From an uncultured Sphingomonadales bacterium (lineage in GTDB: Bacteria; Pseudomonadota; Alphaproteobacteria; Sphingomonadales; Sphingomonadaceae), in contig CAIPWG010000420.1 in the NCBI GenBank assembly GCA_903868655.1, positions 1-7,015 of the forward strand: a DNA stretch of 7,015 nucleotides, read 5' to 3'. The position numbers and the translations under genes were made by a program. Shown piece after piece: positions 6,057-7,015 of this stretch (position 1 is its first letter; every line of letters begins with the position of its first letter). The notes under the pieces are model-generated. The model was given only the letters and a program-made list of their open reading frames with translations, ran no database searches and had not been told where the DNA came from.

Positions 6057-6572
6057 TCAGTTTACCAAACTCGCGATGTTGTGATCAATCAGCGCGTGAT
6101 CGGCATCCGCGTCGTGGCGTGCTGCGATCAGCTGCGCTGCCGCACTCGCCGCTGCGGTCACTGCGCGTTGCCGCAGATCATCGACCGCGGCCTGTTCGGC
6201 GGCAGAAATCTTGTCTGCAGCCATCTTTTCACGCCGTGCCATCACGTCTGCGGTGCTGTGTTCGGCCCGCGCAATGATTGCCTCGGCTTCGTGGCGTGCG
6301 TGCTCGAGCATCGCAGCCGCATCTTTTTCCGCGCTGGCGATACGTGCGGCATAATCGGCGCGCAATTGTTCGGCCTCGGCGCGCAAAGTGCGTGCCTCAT
6401 CCAACTGTGCCCGGATCGCGACAATCTGCTTGTCGAGGCCCGAGGTGATCAGTGCAGGAACCTTTTTCCAGACCATGATCAGCAGCAGCACTGCCATAGA
6501 GGCACTGACAATCGCGACCGGTGGGATCTGCCCATAGAGCAAAGGTTCGGCAACTTCGTGAAGATCAGCCAT
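6057..6572 (-). CDS. atpF: ATP synthase F0 subunit b
   Basis: Subunit b is half of the peripheral stator stalk that keeps F1 from rotating against the F0 a-subunit. The product is 171 residues from the ATG at 6572, slightly longer than the 156 of E. coli b. It has a short N-terminal segment, one membrane helix at about 17-35 (PPVAIVSASMAVLLLIMVW), then a charged, Ala/Glu/Arg-rich helix to the end consistent with the coiled-coil stalk. The start overlaps the b' stop by 8 bases (ATGGCTGA), indicating coupled translation. The gene is the last of its operon: a terminator follows 30 bases downstream. Separate b and b' genes are typical of alphaproteobacteria, cyanobacteria and plastids. The two stalk genes were told apart by order (b' before b) and the b-like N-terminus, so a swap of names is a small risk. 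Confidence 0.95.
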   Translation of the reverse strand: MADLHEVAEPLLYGQIPPVAIVSASMAVLLLIMVWKKVPALITSGLDKQIVAIRAQLDEARTLRAEAEQLRADYAARIASAEKDAAAMLEHARHEAEAIIARAEHSTADVMARREKMAADKISAAEQAAVDDLRQRAVTAAASAAAQLIAARHDADADHALIDHNIASLVN

Positions 6573-7015
6573 GAGCGAAAGGTCCCTTCACAGCGACGCG
6601 CGCATCATCGGTGCTGACCGCAAGGCCAGCCACACGTTGGGCAATGTCCTGCGCGATGTCAGCAGCGACAGTTTCGAACTCACCGAGCGCAGCATTGCGG
6701 GCAGCGGCAATCCGTGCCTCAGCCGAAGAAATCTGCGCTTCGATGCGGCTCGTGGCTTCGGCAAGCTTGGCTTGCGTGGCCAGTGCTGCTTTGTGCTTGG
6801 CCGCAACAATCAGGTCATGCGCCTTCGCACGCTGAGCAGTCTCGGCTTCATTCCACGAATCCTGCTCCGCTTCGGCTGCGTTGCGAGCAGCTTCGGCCGC
6901 AGCAAGATCCTGGCCGATCCGCTGATTCCGGTCAGTCATGGTGGACACGACTTTTGGCACCATGCCACGACCGACAATGACAAATGTCAGGCCGAAGAAC
7001 ACCAGCATCCAGAAA
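6565..7015 (-). CDS. atpF2: ATP synthase F0 subunit b', N-terminus cut by the right window edge
   Basis: Subunit b' pairs with b in the heterodimeric stator stalk of alphaproteobacterial ATP synthase. The frame is open to the right edge and reads FWMLVFFGLTFVIVGRGMVP, the membrane helix typical of b' proteins, which normally have about 15-20 residues before it. The ATG at 7008 is therefore internal. The rest (149 residues visible) is a long charged, Ala-rich helix (for example TDRNQRIGQDLAAAEAARNA) ending GPFAHG before TGA. It overlaps atpF by 8 bases. In related genomes the order atpI-atpB-atpE-b'-b is usual, so atpE is expected just beyond the edge. The gene is also named atpG or atpX in various genomes. 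Confidence 0.95.
   Translation of the reverse strand, partial: FWMLVFFGLTFVIVGRGMVPKVVSTMTDRNQRIGQDLAAAEAARNAAEAEQDSWNEAETAQRAKAHDLIVAAKHKAALATQAKLAEATSRIEAQISSAEARIAAARNAALGEFETVAADIAQDIAQRVAGLAVSTDDARVAVKGPFAHG

Noticed and set aside
1..7015. tRNA, rRNA, CRISPR array, insertion sequence, prophage or attachment site
   Set aside because: No cloverleaf, spaced direct repeats, transposase or terminal inverted repeats were seen on either strand.

Overview
The window looks like a chromosomal segment of an alphaproteobacterium, most likely of the order Sphingomonadales. The evidence is high GC by eye, a split F0 stator gene pair (b' then b) lying apart from any F1 genes, an S7 start reading [10 protein letters not shown], and an S12 of the alphaproteobacterial type with Arg at position 88. 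The order is inferred from remembered family sequences; no search was run.

Layout, left to right. Positions 1-2064 hold the str operon on the minus strand, read rpsL (S12), rpsG (S7), fusA (EF-G). fusA runs off the left edge. Positions 2065-2379 are the rpsL leader and carry no gene, only a candidate promoter and GC-rich hairpins. Positions 2380-3741 (minus) encode a secreted protein that looks like a right-handed beta-helix. A 129-bp divergent spacer follows. Positions 3871-5405 (plus) encode a multi-spanning membrane glycosyltransferase of family GT22 (the ALG9/ALG12/PIG-B type). It overlaps by GTGA a Sel1-like lipoprotein gene (5402-5986). A strong intrinsic terminator (5997-6026) separates these from the convergent ATP synthase genes b (atpF, 6057-6572) and b' (6565 to the right edge), both on the minus strand.

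The window thus joins two housekeeping operons, for translation and for ATP synthase F0. Between them sits a small, poorly characterised envelope module: an exported beta-helix protein diverging from a translationally coupled GT22 enzyme and lipoprotein pair. This module is the most likely place for undescribed biology.

Two genes are out of frame as written. rpsG needs one extra base near 1574-1576 to join its standard N-terminus to the rest, and the GT22 gene needs one extra base near 5008-5010. Each break is repaired by adding a single G on the coding strand within or beside a short G run. rpsG is essential, so sequencing or assembly deletions are the most economical explanation. I see no tRNA, rRNA, CRISPR array, insertion sequence or sign of recent transfer.
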